From: JAEXOD01 sp937930275
GTDB taxonomy: Bacteria > Bacteroidota > Ignavibacteria > Ignavibacteriales > Melioribacteraceae
Direction of reading: 5' to 3'
Assembly: GCA_036733965.1 (NCBI GenBank)
Contig: DAIMZL010000025.1
Span: 1-32,992, forward strand
Length of the DNA: 32,992 nt
Position numbers and translations under genes: made by a program. Below the pieces are notes generated by a model. That model did no database searches and was not told the origin of the DNA. It saw only the letters and a list, made by a program, of their open reading frames with translations. The first letter of the stretch is position 1, and every line of letters starts with the position of its first letter. Positions 1 through 6,836 of the stretch are shown one piece after another.

Positions 1-348
1 GGAGTTTCATCTTTGGCTGATAACAGAGGTTTTAGCGGTAGCGGATTTTATTGTGCAAGCAAGGCGGCTGCTTCAATTTATTTGGAAGGGATGAGAGTTG
101 AATTAATTAAATACGGCGTAAAAGTTATAACAATTAAGCCGGGATTTGTAAAAACTCCGATGACGGATGTAAACGAGTTTAAAATGCCTTTTTTAATGCC
201 CGCCGAAAAAGCTGCAAAAATTATTGTATCAGGAATTAAAAAAGAAAAACGAATCATACAATTTCCGCTGCCTACAGTAATAGGGTCAAAATTAATAGGT
301 ATGCTGCCGGATTTAATTTATGATTTTCTATCAAAAAAGCAAAAATAA
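1..348 (+). CDS. Short-chain dehydrogenase/reductase, C-terminal part (5' end outside window)
   Basis: The reading frame is open from base 1 and ends at 348, so only the last ~115 residues are present. The sequence holds the SDR catalytic YxxxK motif as YCASK (about residues 18-22 of the visible part), preceded by a Ser-rich stretch (GVSSLAD) where the catalytic serine is expected. It is followed by the typical PGFVKTPMT segment after the active site. SDR enzymes are NAD(P)-dependent oxidoreductases; the substrate cannot be told because the N-terminal Rossmann part is missing. The first internal ATG-like start in the frame is not a true start. The gene ends 14 bases before the permease gene, so the two may be co-transcribed. 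Confidence 0.85.
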   Translation, partial: GVSSLADNRGFSGSGFYCASKAAASIYLEGMRVELIKYGVKVITIKPGFVKTPMTDVNEFKMPFLMPAEKAAKIIVSGIKKEKRIIQFPLPTVIGSKLIGMLPDLIYDFLSKKQK

Positions 349-362
349 AAAAACGGTTCTAA

Positions 363-1673
363 ATGAGAAGTTTTATAGAAGATTTCTTTGAGTTAAAAGA
401 ACACAAAACTTCAATTAATACCGAAGTTATTGCGGGATTTACTACATTTATAACGATGGCTTATATTATAATTGTAAACCCTAAAATATTAGAGGTTGCG
501 GGAATACCGTTTGAAGCAAGTATGGCGGCAACAATAGTATCGGCTTTTTTTGGCACATTGCTTATGGGAGTATATGCAAAGCGTCCTTTTGCTATTGCAC
601 CGTATATGGGGGAAAATGCATTTATTGCATTTACCGTAGTAAAAGTATTAGGCTATAGTTGGCAAACGGCACTTGGTGCAATTTTTATAGGCGGCTGCAT
701 TTTTACTTTAATTACACTGTTAAAAATTCGATCTTACTTGGCTAATTCAATTCCGTCTAATTTGAAAATTGGCTTTACTGTGGGTATAGGTTTGTTTTTA
801 ACATTTATCGGATTAAATGAAACAGGGATTGTAACGGTAGGCGTACCCGGTGCACCGGTAAAAACGGGAAATTTTCGTGACCCCGAAATATTGCTTTCTA
901 TTTTTTGTTTTATGCTGATTGTGTTTTTGATGATAAAAAAGATAAAAGGGTCTATTTTGATAGGCATATTGGTTACATCTGTTATTTCATTTATAATCGG
1001 TGTTTCTCCCTTACCCGAAAAATTTATTTCCTCTCCTCCAAATATGTCACCTATATTTATGAAATTTGATTTAACGGCTGCTTTAAATTGGGGCTTTTTT
1101 GCGGTAATTTTAACCGTTTTTGTTATGGATTTTGTTGATACGTTAGGTACATTAATAGGATTGGGAGTTAAAGCCGATTTGCTGGATGAAAACGGAAATT
1201 TACCTTACATTGAAAAGCCGATGTTGTGCGATGCATTAGCTACAATAATTGGGGCTGCTTGCGGTACAACAACTACCGGAACTTACATTGAATCTGCTGC
1301 AGGAATTGAAGCAGGGGGTAAAACGGGATTAACTGCTGTTGTTACTGCGATATTGTTCCTATCAGCATTATTTTTTGCTCCATTATTTATATCTATACCG
1401 GCATTGGCATATGGACCCGCTTTAATTATTGTAGGCGTATTAATGATATCGCCGATAAAAAATATAAATTTTGAAAAACCGGAAGAAGTAATACCGGCGT
1501 TTGTATCAATAGTAATGATGTGTTTTACTTATAATTTGGGAATAGGTATGACTTCATCATTTATTATTTATGTAATAATTAGTATATTTACGGGCGAATT
1601 TAAAAAAGTTGGTGCGGGGATGTGGTTTTTATCGGGGCTATCATTATTATTTTACATCTTTTATCCATATTAA
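363..1673 (+). CDS. NCS2/AzgA-type purine or nucleobase permease
   Basis: This 436-residue, strongly hydrophobic protein belongs to the AzgA-like (COG2252) branch of the NCS2 xanthine/uracil permease family, which usually imports adenine, guanine or hypoxanthine by proton symport across the inner membrane. Family hallmarks are visible: an N-terminal EVIAGFTTFITMAYII segment, FAIAPYMGENAFIAF, the VMDFVDTLGTLIGLG helix and the CGTTTTGTYIESAAGI segment. About 12-14 membrane segments are expected and the length is normal. The gene lies 14 bases after the SDR gene and 14 bases before a cytosine deaminase gene, so uptake and deamination of a nucleobase are probably linked. Exact substrate is inferred, not shown; cytosine transport would be unusual for this branch. 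Confidence 0.9.
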   Translation: MRSFIEDFFELKEHKTSINTEVIAGFTTFITMAYIIIVNPKILEVAGIPFEASMAATIVSAFFGTLLMGVYAKRPFAIAPYMGENAFIAFTVVKVLGYSWQTALGAIFIGGCIFTLITLLKIRSYLANSIPSNLKIGFTVGIGLFLTFIGLNETGIVTVGVPGAPVKTGNFRDPEILLSIFCFMLIVFLMIKKIKGSILIGILVTSVISFIIGVSPLPEKFISSPPNMSPIFMKFDLTAALNWGFFAVILTVFVMDFVDTLGTLIGLGVKADLLDENGNLPYIEKPMLCDALATIIGAACGTTTTGTYIESAAGIEAGGKTGLTAVVTAILFLSALFFAPLFISIPALAYGPALIIVGVLMISPIKNINFEKPEEVIPAFVSIVMMCFTYNLGIGMTSSFIIYVIISIFTGEFKKVGAGMWFLSGLSLLFYIFYPY

Positions 1674-1687
1674 AAAGCGAGGAAAAC

Positions 1688-2122
1688 ATGGACGAATTTA
1701 TGAAAGCAGCAATTGACGAAGCCAAATTAGGCTTGCAGGAAGGCGGTATTCCTATTGGCAGCGTACTTGTTAAAGACGGTAAGATTATAGGTCGCGGTCA
1801 CAACAGACGCGTTCAAAAAGATGATCCGATAATTCATGCCGAAATTGATTGTTTGCAAAATGCGGGAAGAATAGGTTCTTACAAAGATACTATTTTATAT
1901 TCAACTTTAATGCCTTGCTATTTATGCGGGGGAGCAATTGTTCAGTTTGGTATTACAAAAGTGTATGCCGGCGAATCTGCTACATTCCCGGGTTCAAAAG
2001 AATTTATGGAACAGCATGGTGTAGAAGTAGTTGATATGGATTTGGACGAATGTAAAAATTTAATGAATGATTTTATAGAAAAAAATCCAAAGTTGTGGAA
2101 TGAGGATATTGGAGAATTATAA
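1688..2122 (+). CDS. Cytosine deaminase, yeast Fcy1-like (CDA fold)
   Basis: This 144-residue zinc deaminase has the HAE motif (His50, Glu52) and the PCxxC motif (Cys77, Cys80), which bind zinc and supply the proton-shuttle glutamate in the cytidine/deoxycytidylate deaminase superfamily. Beyond the core it resembles fungal cytosine deaminase Fcy1: HAEIDCLQNAGR around the zinc site, a GE after the second strand, and an acidic C-terminal tail ending in WNEDIGEL. This suggests cytosine-to-uracil conversion for pyrimidine salvage, but guanine or tRNA-adenosine deaminase relatives cannot be excluded. ATG at 1688 is chosen because a GAGG-like site (GCGAGGAAAAC) lies just upstream and the family N-terminus starts here; an upstream in-frame ATG at 1622 lies inside the permease gene. 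Confidence 0.88.
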   Translation: MDEFMKAAIDEAKLGLQEGGIPIGSVLVKDGKIIGRGHNRRVQKDDPIIHAEIDCLQNAGRIGSYKDTILYSTLMPCYLCGGAIVQFGITKVYAGESATFPGSKEFMEQHGVEVVDMDLDECKNLMNDFIEKNPKLWNEDIGEL

Positions 2123-2138
2123 AAAACAGGAGTTATAA

Positions 2139-2257
2139 ATGGCTACAAAACAAGCTTTGGTTAAACATATAAAAGGAGTTACGTTTGCGGGAAAGACCGA
2201 TTCAAATCATTGGGTAATGATGGACGGGCCGGAAAGCTTTGGCGGAAGCGATGCGGC
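2139..2257 (+). CDS. OsmC-family protein, N-terminal fragment (cut by gap)
   Basis: Only the first ~40 residues are present before the run of N. The start (MATKQALVKHIKGVTFAGKT) and the DGPESFGGSDAA segment match the N-terminus of OsmC/YhfA-like proteins, where the FGG..AA/GP segment precedes the helix carrying the first reactive cysteine. OsmC proteins are thiol-dependent peroxidases or related redox proteins of the cytoplasm. Neither of the two catalytic cysteines is visible, as both lie in the missing part. A ribosome-binding site (CAGGAG) precedes the ATG, and the gene starts 16 bases after the deaminase, so it probably belongs to the same operon. It is not a pseudogene by evidence: the break is a gap in the assembly. 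Confidence 0.75.
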
Positions 2258-2357
2258 NNNNNNNNNNNNNNNNNNNNNNNNNNNNNNNNNNNNNNNNNNN
2301 NNNNNNNNNNNNNNNNNNNNNNNNNNNNNNNNNNNNNNNNNNNNNNNNNNNNNNNNN
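2258..2357. other. Assembly gap of 100 N with real sequence missing
   Basis: Exactly 100 N. The bases on the two sides do not repeat each other, and a different gene emerges on the right. The missing part must hold at least the last ~95 residues of the OsmC-like protein and the first ~80 residues of the transporter, so the true distance is probably 500 bases or more. The N count is a placeholder. Confidence 0.9.
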
Positions 2358-2784
2358 GCTGCCGGAATCCCCTGATTGGGGAAAACAGCAAGCTTATATG
2401 GATATTTTAGGAACTACTCCAAGGATTGTACTTGCAAGCTTATTAGCATATTTTACAGGCGAATTTACAAATTCCTTTATTCTTGCAAAAATGAAAATTA
2501 TTACCAAAGGAAAACATTTATGGGCAAGAACTATAGGAAGTACAATTTTCGGTCAAGTGGTGGATACCGTAGTTTTTAGTTTTATTGCCTTTTGGGGTAT
2601 TTTACCAAGTTCTTTGTTATTAGAAATAATTATAGCAAATTATTTTATTAAAACCGGAGTTGAAATTATATTTACTCCTATTACTTATAAAGTGGTTTAT
2701 TGGTTAAAAAGCGAAGAAAATGAAGATTATTACGACTACAAAACCGATTTTAATCCCTTTAAATTAAGTGATAATAATGTGTAA
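2358..2784 (+). CDS. yhhQ: Queuosine precursor transporter (YhhQ/VUT family), C-terminal part
   Basis: The 141 visible residues start at the gap and read LPESPDWGKQQAYMDILGTT, then PRIVLASLLAYFTGEFTNS and WARTIGSTIFGQVVDT. These are the hallmark segments of the VUT_1/YhhQ family, inner-membrane proteins that import 7-cyano- or 7-aminomethyl-7-deazaguanine for queuosine modification of tRNA. At least three membrane segments are visible. About 80 N-terminal residues are lost in the gap. The first complete codon is at 2359. The acidic, Tyr-rich tail after the last membrane helix (EENEDYYDYKTD) is not part of the conserved core. No queuosine enzyme is seen nearby. Confidence 0.88.
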
Positions 2785-3236
2785 CTTAATAAGATAAAAA
2801 CCGTGGTTGTATTAAAAGGGGCAAATTTTATATAAAAAGTTACGAACACTGACTCACTAACCCCCTCTCCAATTCATTGAGAGGGGGGGGAATAATATCC
2901 TATTTTAAAGAGAAACAATTTATTCACACATACCGATCAACGAAGCTTAACTTGTTACTATAAAACGGGTTACATTGTGATGTTACACTGTTTATAAAGT
3001 TTTGAGAAGGGGATAGGGGATGAGTATGCTTATGGTAATTGGGGAATTTATTGTTAAAAACCGTTAAGAATAATGGTTTAATTCCGTCCTTTATTTATAT
3101 TTTTTGCTAAAAATTATTTAAATGGCGAGGAATAAATAATTAATAATTACGGCAAGCCGTATTACAAAAAATACATAATTGTTAAAATAATAATTTTAAT
3201 AAAACAATAGTGAAATATCTAAATATCGGTTAAATT
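2785..3236. other. Gene-free stretch with palindromic repeat remnants
   Basis: No coding region of credible length or composition is seen here. It holds a GC-rich palindrome (2861-2887, listed separately). An imperfect inverted repeat lies at about 2957-3000, whose arms TATAAAAC...GTTACA and TGTTACA...TTTATA face each other around TTGTGA. A G-rich stretch at 3003-3023 (GAGAAGGGGATAGGGGATGA) looks like one half of a dispersed repeat unit, and there is a short TACGGC/GCCGTA hairpin at 3148-3161. The last could serve the minus-strand methyltransferase as an end signal but has no clear U-tract. Confidence 0.6.
2861..2887. repeat. GC-rich palindrome, dispersed-repeat-like
   Basis: The arms CCCCCTCTC (2861-2869) and GAGAGGGGG (2879-2887) pair over 9 bp around a 9-base loop. 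The C-rich arm preceded by CTAAC and the G-rich arm resemble the short palindromic dispersed repeats common in intergenic DNA of Bacteroidota and cyanobacteria. It stands out strongly from the AT-rich surroundings. A shorter relative is at 7720-7739. Confidence 0.6.
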
Positions 3237-4079
3237 TTATTTGGCTTTAATTTTATCCGTATAGCTAATTCCTATTCCGCTTCCCGGATACCAATGATTA
3301 TCCGGTTCTTCTTTAAAGAAAATAAACTTACGTTTTGTTAATAAAGAAAAGTCCATTAATTTTGTAGTACAATGTGAATTATCACCCAAAATAACCGCCC
3401 CTTCGGAAAGTTTATCTTTTATAGTAATATATTCGTCATATTCGTAATCGGCGCTATGGTCGCTATCATTAATAAATAAATCAATTTTTTCATTTAAGTT
3501 TTTTAATGAATTAATTGAATCACCGTATAATATTTTTCCGTAATTTAAGTATTTTTCCCCAAGTAAAAATCCGGCAGCCGGATTAATGTCTGTACCGTAG
3601 TAAAATCCGATAAAACCTTCTTGGGCATTTTTTTCTAAGGCAGATGTTAAAACGCAACTTCCCAAACCTTTTTCCACACCAGTTTCAACCACAACTTTCG
3701 GTTTTAAAATTCTTGTTAAAGCATACCATCCCAACCTTCTGCCGTATTGAGGAATAATATCGGTAACAAAATTTCTATCACTTTTTTTTGCGTAATTTAT
3801 TATGTGTGTAAAAAGTTCTTTATTTTCTTCAAGTTCTTTAAAATATCCGTAAACTTTTTCAAATTCGGTTTCTGTTATTTCCGCAATAAGCGTTGCCAAA
3901 TATTTTTTATTCATTTCAGTTATAGGATATGTAAAATTTGTAGTTTCTTTATTTACAAATATCCACTTAATTATACTTTTAAATGTTTTACCGTGATATT
4001 GGAAAGGAATACGCATCCTATATATTACAGAAGCTAAATAACGCAGCGGGGGAGTGTTTTTTACTATTGTTTTTAACAT
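3237..4079 (-). CDS. Class I SAM-dependent methyltransferase-like protein
   Basis: A 280-residue protein. From about residue 125 it has a Rossmann-like methyltransferase core: KPKVVVETGVEKGLGSCVLT (motif I, with the acidic-Gly-x-Gly pattern as ETGVEKGLGS), a second acidic strand YGTDINP, and a DLFINDSDHSADYEYDEY segment like that of Methyltransf_24/TylF-type enzymes. GAVILGDNS follows as the next strand. The first ~120 residues are a helical extension with basic N-terminus and no known motif. Substrate is unknown. The gene stands alone, separated from its minus-strand neighbour upstream by ~220 bases. It might act on a small metabolite or sugar, which is inference only. Confidence 0.75.
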   Translation of the reverse strand: MLKTIVKNTPPLRYLASVIYRMRIPFQYHGKTFKSIIKWIFVNKETTNFTYPITEMNKKYLATLIAEITETEFEKVYGYFKELEENKELFTHIINYAKKSDRNFVTDIIPQYGRRLGWYALTRILKPKVVVETGVEKGLGSCVLTSALEKNAQEGFIGFYYGTDINPAAGFLLGEKYLNYGKILYGDSINSLKNLNEKIDLFINDSDHSADYEYDEYITIKDKLSEGAVILGDNSHCTTKLMDFSLLTKRKFIFFKEEPDNHWYPGSGIGISYTDKIKAK

Positions 4080-4235
4080 TATTTAAATCGGATTTTTATT
4101 GAATATTTAAAAATAGCATAATAAAAGTTAAAATTCAATTATTCCCAAACATTACTATGATATTAAAACTAAATATTAATTTATTTTTATAGTTTAAATA
4201 TAATCTAACGGATTTTTAGGGGCTATTTAATTAAC

Positions 4236-4280
4236 AAAAAAAGGTATTATCACTTTAGCAGTTAAATAATACCTTTTTAT
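4236..4280 (-). terminator. Rho-independent terminator of the TPR gene
   Basis: The inverted repeat GGTATTAT (4243-4250) / ATAATACC (4266-4273) is flanked by A7 on the left and T5 on the right. On the minus strand the stem is followed by seven U, fitting a terminator just after the TPR gene stop. It could also work weakly in the other direction. Confidence 0.8.
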
Positions 4281-4298
4281 AATTTTACAAAGTTTTTA

Positions 4299-4949
4299 TT
4301 ATAAAGCGCTGTATTCTTTTAAAAATAATTCGGCGTCTTCGTCTCCCAATTCCTTTGCAATTTTCCAATCTGCTATTGCACCGTTTTTGTCATTTAATGC
4401 AAATTTTGCTTCTCCTCTGTTGCAATAAGCAGCGGCAAAATCGGGTTCTAATTCAATTGCTTTTGAAAAATCTTCAATAGCTCCTTTAATATCTTTTAGT
4501 TCGTATTTAACCACGCCTCTATCGTTATAAGCGTCAATGTACTCAGATTCAATTTTTAATGTTTCATTAAAATCTTGTAACGATTTTTCAAGTTCTTGAA
4601 TCATTCTGTAAGCGTTGCCGCGGTTATAATACGCTTCTTCAAAATCGGGGTTTAAGTCAAGTGCTTGCGAAAAATCTTCAATTGCACCTAAATAATCTTC
4701 AAGCTCGTATTTGGCAATTCCTCTGTTAGCGTATGCAAATTCATTCATGTTATCAATTTCAATAGTTTTGGTATAATCTTCAATGGCTCCTTTAAAATCC
4801 AGATAACCTAATTTTGCATCTCCGCGGTTATGGTAGTAGTCGGCATTTTGGGGGTCTAATTCAATTGCTTTGTCAAAATCTTTTATTGCACCTTCATAGT
4901 CTTCAAATAAAAGTTTATCCAATCCCTTATTAAAATAAGTTTCAGGCAT
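4299..4949 (-). CDS. Tetratricopeptide-repeat protein (six repeats)
   Basis: A 216-residue protein made almost wholly of six consecutive 34-residue TPR units. Each ends in a GAIEDF-type helix followed by D/E-P or similar (for example YEGAIKDFDKAIELDP, YLGAIEDFSQALDLNP, IKGAIEDFSKAIELEP). TPR arrays form a right-handed superhelix that binds other proteins, so this is likely an adaptor or scaffold. No enzymatic domain or signal peptide is seen. The ATG at 4949 is preferred because the repeat begins immediately and GCGAG lies upstream. A longer reading from 5018 adds 23 residues of Ile/Phe/Lys-rich sequence that looks like translated AT-rich leader. Its partner is not evident from the neighbours. 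Confidence 0.85.
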   Translation of the reverse strand: MPETYFNKGLDKLLFEDYEGAIKDFDKAIELDPQNADYYHNRGDAKLGYLDFKGAIEDYTKTIEIDNMNEFAYANRGIAKYELEDYLGAIEDFSQALDLNPDFEEAYYNRGNAYRMIQELEKSLQDFNETLKIESEYIDAYNDRGVVKYELKDIKGAIEDFSKAIELEPDFAAAYCNRGEAKFALNDKNGAIADWKIAKELGDEDAELFLKEYSAL

Positions 4950-5066
4950 GTTTTTCTCGCTTAGTTTAAAATAAAAATATTTAATTATTAATTTAAGGTT
5001 AAATAAAATTATTTGCAAACAAAAAGCGAATTTAAAAAAAGAGGTAAGTGTAGTAAAATTAGTAAA

Positions 5067-5450
5067 TTAATAAAAATAAATATCGGGTATCGGTTTTCTT
5101 CCGGCAAATCCTGATTCTTCGGAATGATAATATTTAATTGTATCTTCATCACTTTTCCAGCAGAGTAATACTTCTTCACCGTCAATTATTGACGGAAAAT
5201 CCACTAACCCTACCGTAAAATTCCAATCCTTAAAAGAACAGCCGAGTTCTTCAAGCTCTTCGATATATTTTTGCATTTCAATAATTAACAATCTAATTTT
5301 GTTGTTATTTCTAAAATCATCATCATTAGCTTCGGAAATTTCTTTCAAATCATTACCACAACGCAAAATGTCTTTTACAATACTTTTTACAAGCGGTAAT
5401 GTTTTTACTGCTTCTTTCGGAGTAAAATATTTTGTATCTATGTGCGTCAT
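5067..5450 (-). CDS. DUF2203 family protein
   Basis: This 127-residue protein matches the DUF2203 family: an N-terminal KYFTPKEAVKTLPLVKSIV helix, a central amphipathic helix with several acidic residues, and the diagnostic C-terminal segments GLVDFPSIIDGEEVLLCWK, YYHSEESGFAGRKPI. The family is small, cytoplasmic and of unknown function. Length is normal. It is on the minus strand after the TlpA/DUF1858/DUF6132 group but separated from it by a terminator, so it is probably transcribed separately. Confidence 0.88.
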   Translation of the reverse strand: MTHIDTKYFTPKEAVKTLPLVKSIVKDILRCGNDLKEISEANDDDFRNNNKIRLLIIEMQKYIEELEELGCSFKDWNFTVGLVDFPSIIDGEEVLLCWKSDEDTIKYYHSEESGFAGRKPIPDIYFY

Positions 5451-5513
5451 TGTAAAACTCGTTTTTAGTAATAATACAAAACGGAATAATAATTAGTTCA
5501 CTGTTTAAAATAA

Positions 5514-5550
5514 AAAAGGCTGCCTTGTAAAAAACAAGCAGCCTTTTAAT
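5514..5550 (-). terminator. Rho-independent terminator of the TlpA-like gene
   Basis: AAGGCTGCCTTGT (from 5516) pairs with ACAAGCAGCCTT, with one bulged base, around a short A-rich loop. A-rich sequence on the left gives a U-run on the minus-strand transcript. It lies 16-50 bases beyond the stop of the TlpA-like gene. Confidence 0.85.
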
Positions 5551-5565
5551 TCTAAAACAGATAAT

Positions 5566-6207
5566 TTATTTTATTTCTTCTAAGGCAAAATCGGGTGCTT
5601 TTTTTAGCGATTTTTTATCATATTTACCGCCTAAAGCTTTGTTAATATCGTTTACATAATTGCTTTTTTCAACAAATCCGACATAAGAATTAATTACGTA
5701 ACCGTCTTTATCAATCACAAAAGATGTAGGTATTGAGTTAATACCGCCAAAATCCATAATTACTTTGTCAGTTCCTTTAGCTATAGGGTAATTTATGCCG
5801 TTAGATTTCATAAAAGGAACAACATCTTTTTGAGTTTGACCGCCGTGTGTTAAAGCATCTAAGCTTATACCTATCACTTCAACGCCTTTACTCTTAAATT
5901 CTTTTTTCAATTCTACTAAGTCAGGAATTCCTTTTCTACAAGGAGGGCACCATGTTGCCCAAAAGTCCAATATAACAACTTTTCCCTTAAAGTCGCTAAG
6001 TTTTACAACATTCCCTTTTTCATAATAAGGAGGATAAGGTCCGTCTAAAGTATCGCCATCGGTATTGTTTACTATTAGTAAAACAAAAAAGATAGTTAAA
6101 AACAATCCGGAATATATGTAGTTTTTATATTTCTGAAAGTCGAATGATTGTTTAGCGTTGTTAGTTTCGCTGCTGTTTTTAGGGGTGTTTTTTTGTGATT
6201 TACTCAT
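5566..6207 (-). CDS. Membrane-anchored TlpA/ResA-like thiol-disulfide oxidoreductase
   Basis: A 213-residue protein. Residues ~30-47 form one membrane segment (IYSGLFLTIFFVLLIV) that places the rest in the periplasm. The thioredoxin-fold domain follows, with active site WCPPC (Trp86-Cys90), the preceding VVILDFWAT strand, and the cis-proline at Pro160 (NSIPTSF). The CPPC dipeptide and the insert are typical of TlpA/ResA/AhpC-TSA-related proteins, which reduce disulfides, for example during cytochrome c maturation. The N-terminal ~27 residues are polar and Asn/Ser-rich. A GGAG ribosome-binding site lies just upstream of the ATG. It is the last gene of a minus-strand group with two small Cys-containing proteins, suggesting a shared redox task. 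Confidence 0.9.
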   Translation of the reverse strand: MSKSQKNTPKNSSETNNAKQSFDFQKYKNYIYSGLFLTIFFVLLIVNNTDGDTLDGPYPPYYEKGNVVKLSDFKGKVVILDFWATWCPPCRKGIPDLVELKKEFKSKGVEVIGISLDALTHGGQTQKDVVPFMKSNGINYPIAKGTDKVIMDFGGINSIPTSFVIDKDGYVINSYVGFVEKSNYVNDINKALGGKYDKKSLKKAPDFALEEIK

Positions 6208-6249
6208 TTTATCTCCGTTAAATATTTAGCATATTAATTTACAAAAATT

Positions 6250-6468
6250 TTATATATATTTTAACATTTCATTTAATTCTTTAACAAAAACGTCAATTTG
6301 GGAATCGTTGAAGCCTTTTTCTTTAGCGGCGTTTTCTAAACTTCCCCAAATAGGTTCGCCGCAGCGTAAACATCTAATTCCTTTTTCTCTAAGATAAACT
6401 ACGCTTTCAGGTAAAAGGTTTACTAAATCTTCTATTTCGGTTTCTTTTGTTATTACTCCCTTATTCAC
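6250..6468 (-). CDS. DUF1858 domain protein, GTG start
   Basis: The ~72-residue product carries one DUF1858 domain: TKETEIEDLVNLLPESVVYL, then KGIRCLRCGEPIWGSLENAA and a C-terminal helix. The CxxC (CLRC) fits a redox or metal role; DUF1858 domains often sit beside hybrid-cluster or other redox proteins. The start is taken as GTG (6466-6468), because a strong AGGAGG lies 7-8 bases upstream. An ATG at 6504 would give 12 extra Lys/Arg-rich residues and would swallow that site. With this choice the gene overlaps the end of the DUF6132 gene by 8 bases, which suggests translational coupling. Confidence 0.85.
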   Translation of the reverse strand: MNKGVITKETEIEDLVNLLPESVVYLREKGIRCLRCGEPIWGSLENAAKEKGFNDSQIDVFVKELNEMLKYI

Positions 6469-6670
6469 TCTTTTGTTCCTCCTTTTTTTTGCCGGGCATT
6501 GCAAAAATAAGTCCCATAACGCCTCCGTAAATTATAGAAAGGTACGGATTGCTTGTAATAGGACAGTTACCGCTATTACATCCTATAAAATAATAGTAAG
6601 CGTACCCTCCCAAAAGTCCAATGGCAACGGGTAAAACCCTTTTCTTTAAAAAATCTATATTAATTTTCAT
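6461..6670 (-). CDS. DUF6132 family small membrane protein
   Basis: A 69-residue protein with two membrane segments (VLPVAIGLLGGYAYYYFIG and SIIYGGVMGLIFAMP), separated by the loop CNSGNCPITSNPY. It ends in a short Lys/Glu-rich cytoplasmic tail. This is the DUF6132 pattern, small inner-membrane proteins of unknown function found in Bacteroidota and relatives, often near rhodanese or thioredoxin-like genes. The CNSGNC loop would face the periplasm if the N-terminus is inside, where it could meet the TlpA-like protein encoded two genes downstream. That interaction is inferred. Confidence 0.8.
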   Translation of the reverse strand: MKINIDFLKKRVLPVAIGLLGGYAYYYFIGCNSGNCPITSNPYLSIIYGGVMGLIFAMPGKKKEEQKSE

Positions 6671-6765
6671 TGTTTCATTTTACCGTAAATTTATTACTAT
6701 TATGATGTAAAATTAGGGAAAAAGATTCAAAAAACAGAAAAATATCCCTTAAATTAAACTAATTG

Positions 6766-6798
6766 TCTTGCTCTTGAATTTAGTATTTTATAGCTTTA
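6766..6798 (+). promoter_or_regulatory. Candidate promoter of the 6837 gene
   Basis: TCTTG (6766-6770) lies 20 bases before TAGCTTTA (6791-6798). This is close to the Bacteroidetes-type pattern TTTG-N19/20-TAnnTTTG. A transcript would start near 6805, about 30 bases before the ATG, which has GGAG upstream. Confidence 0.4.
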
Positions 6799-6836
6799 CA
6801 TTAGTGAAATTTTAAATTTAAATAAACGGAGTAATT

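Noticed and set aside
2139..2784. An open frame from 2239 through the N run into the YhhQ-like part, as if one protein.
   Set aside because: N cannot be translated. The left side belongs to an OsmC-like protein in another frame, and the true gap length is unknown.
4950..5018. A 23-residue extension of the TPR protein as a signal peptide.
   Set aside because: It is rich in Ile/Leu/Phe/Lys without a proper cleavage pattern, and the first TPR begins at the ATG at 4949, which has a GAG-type site.
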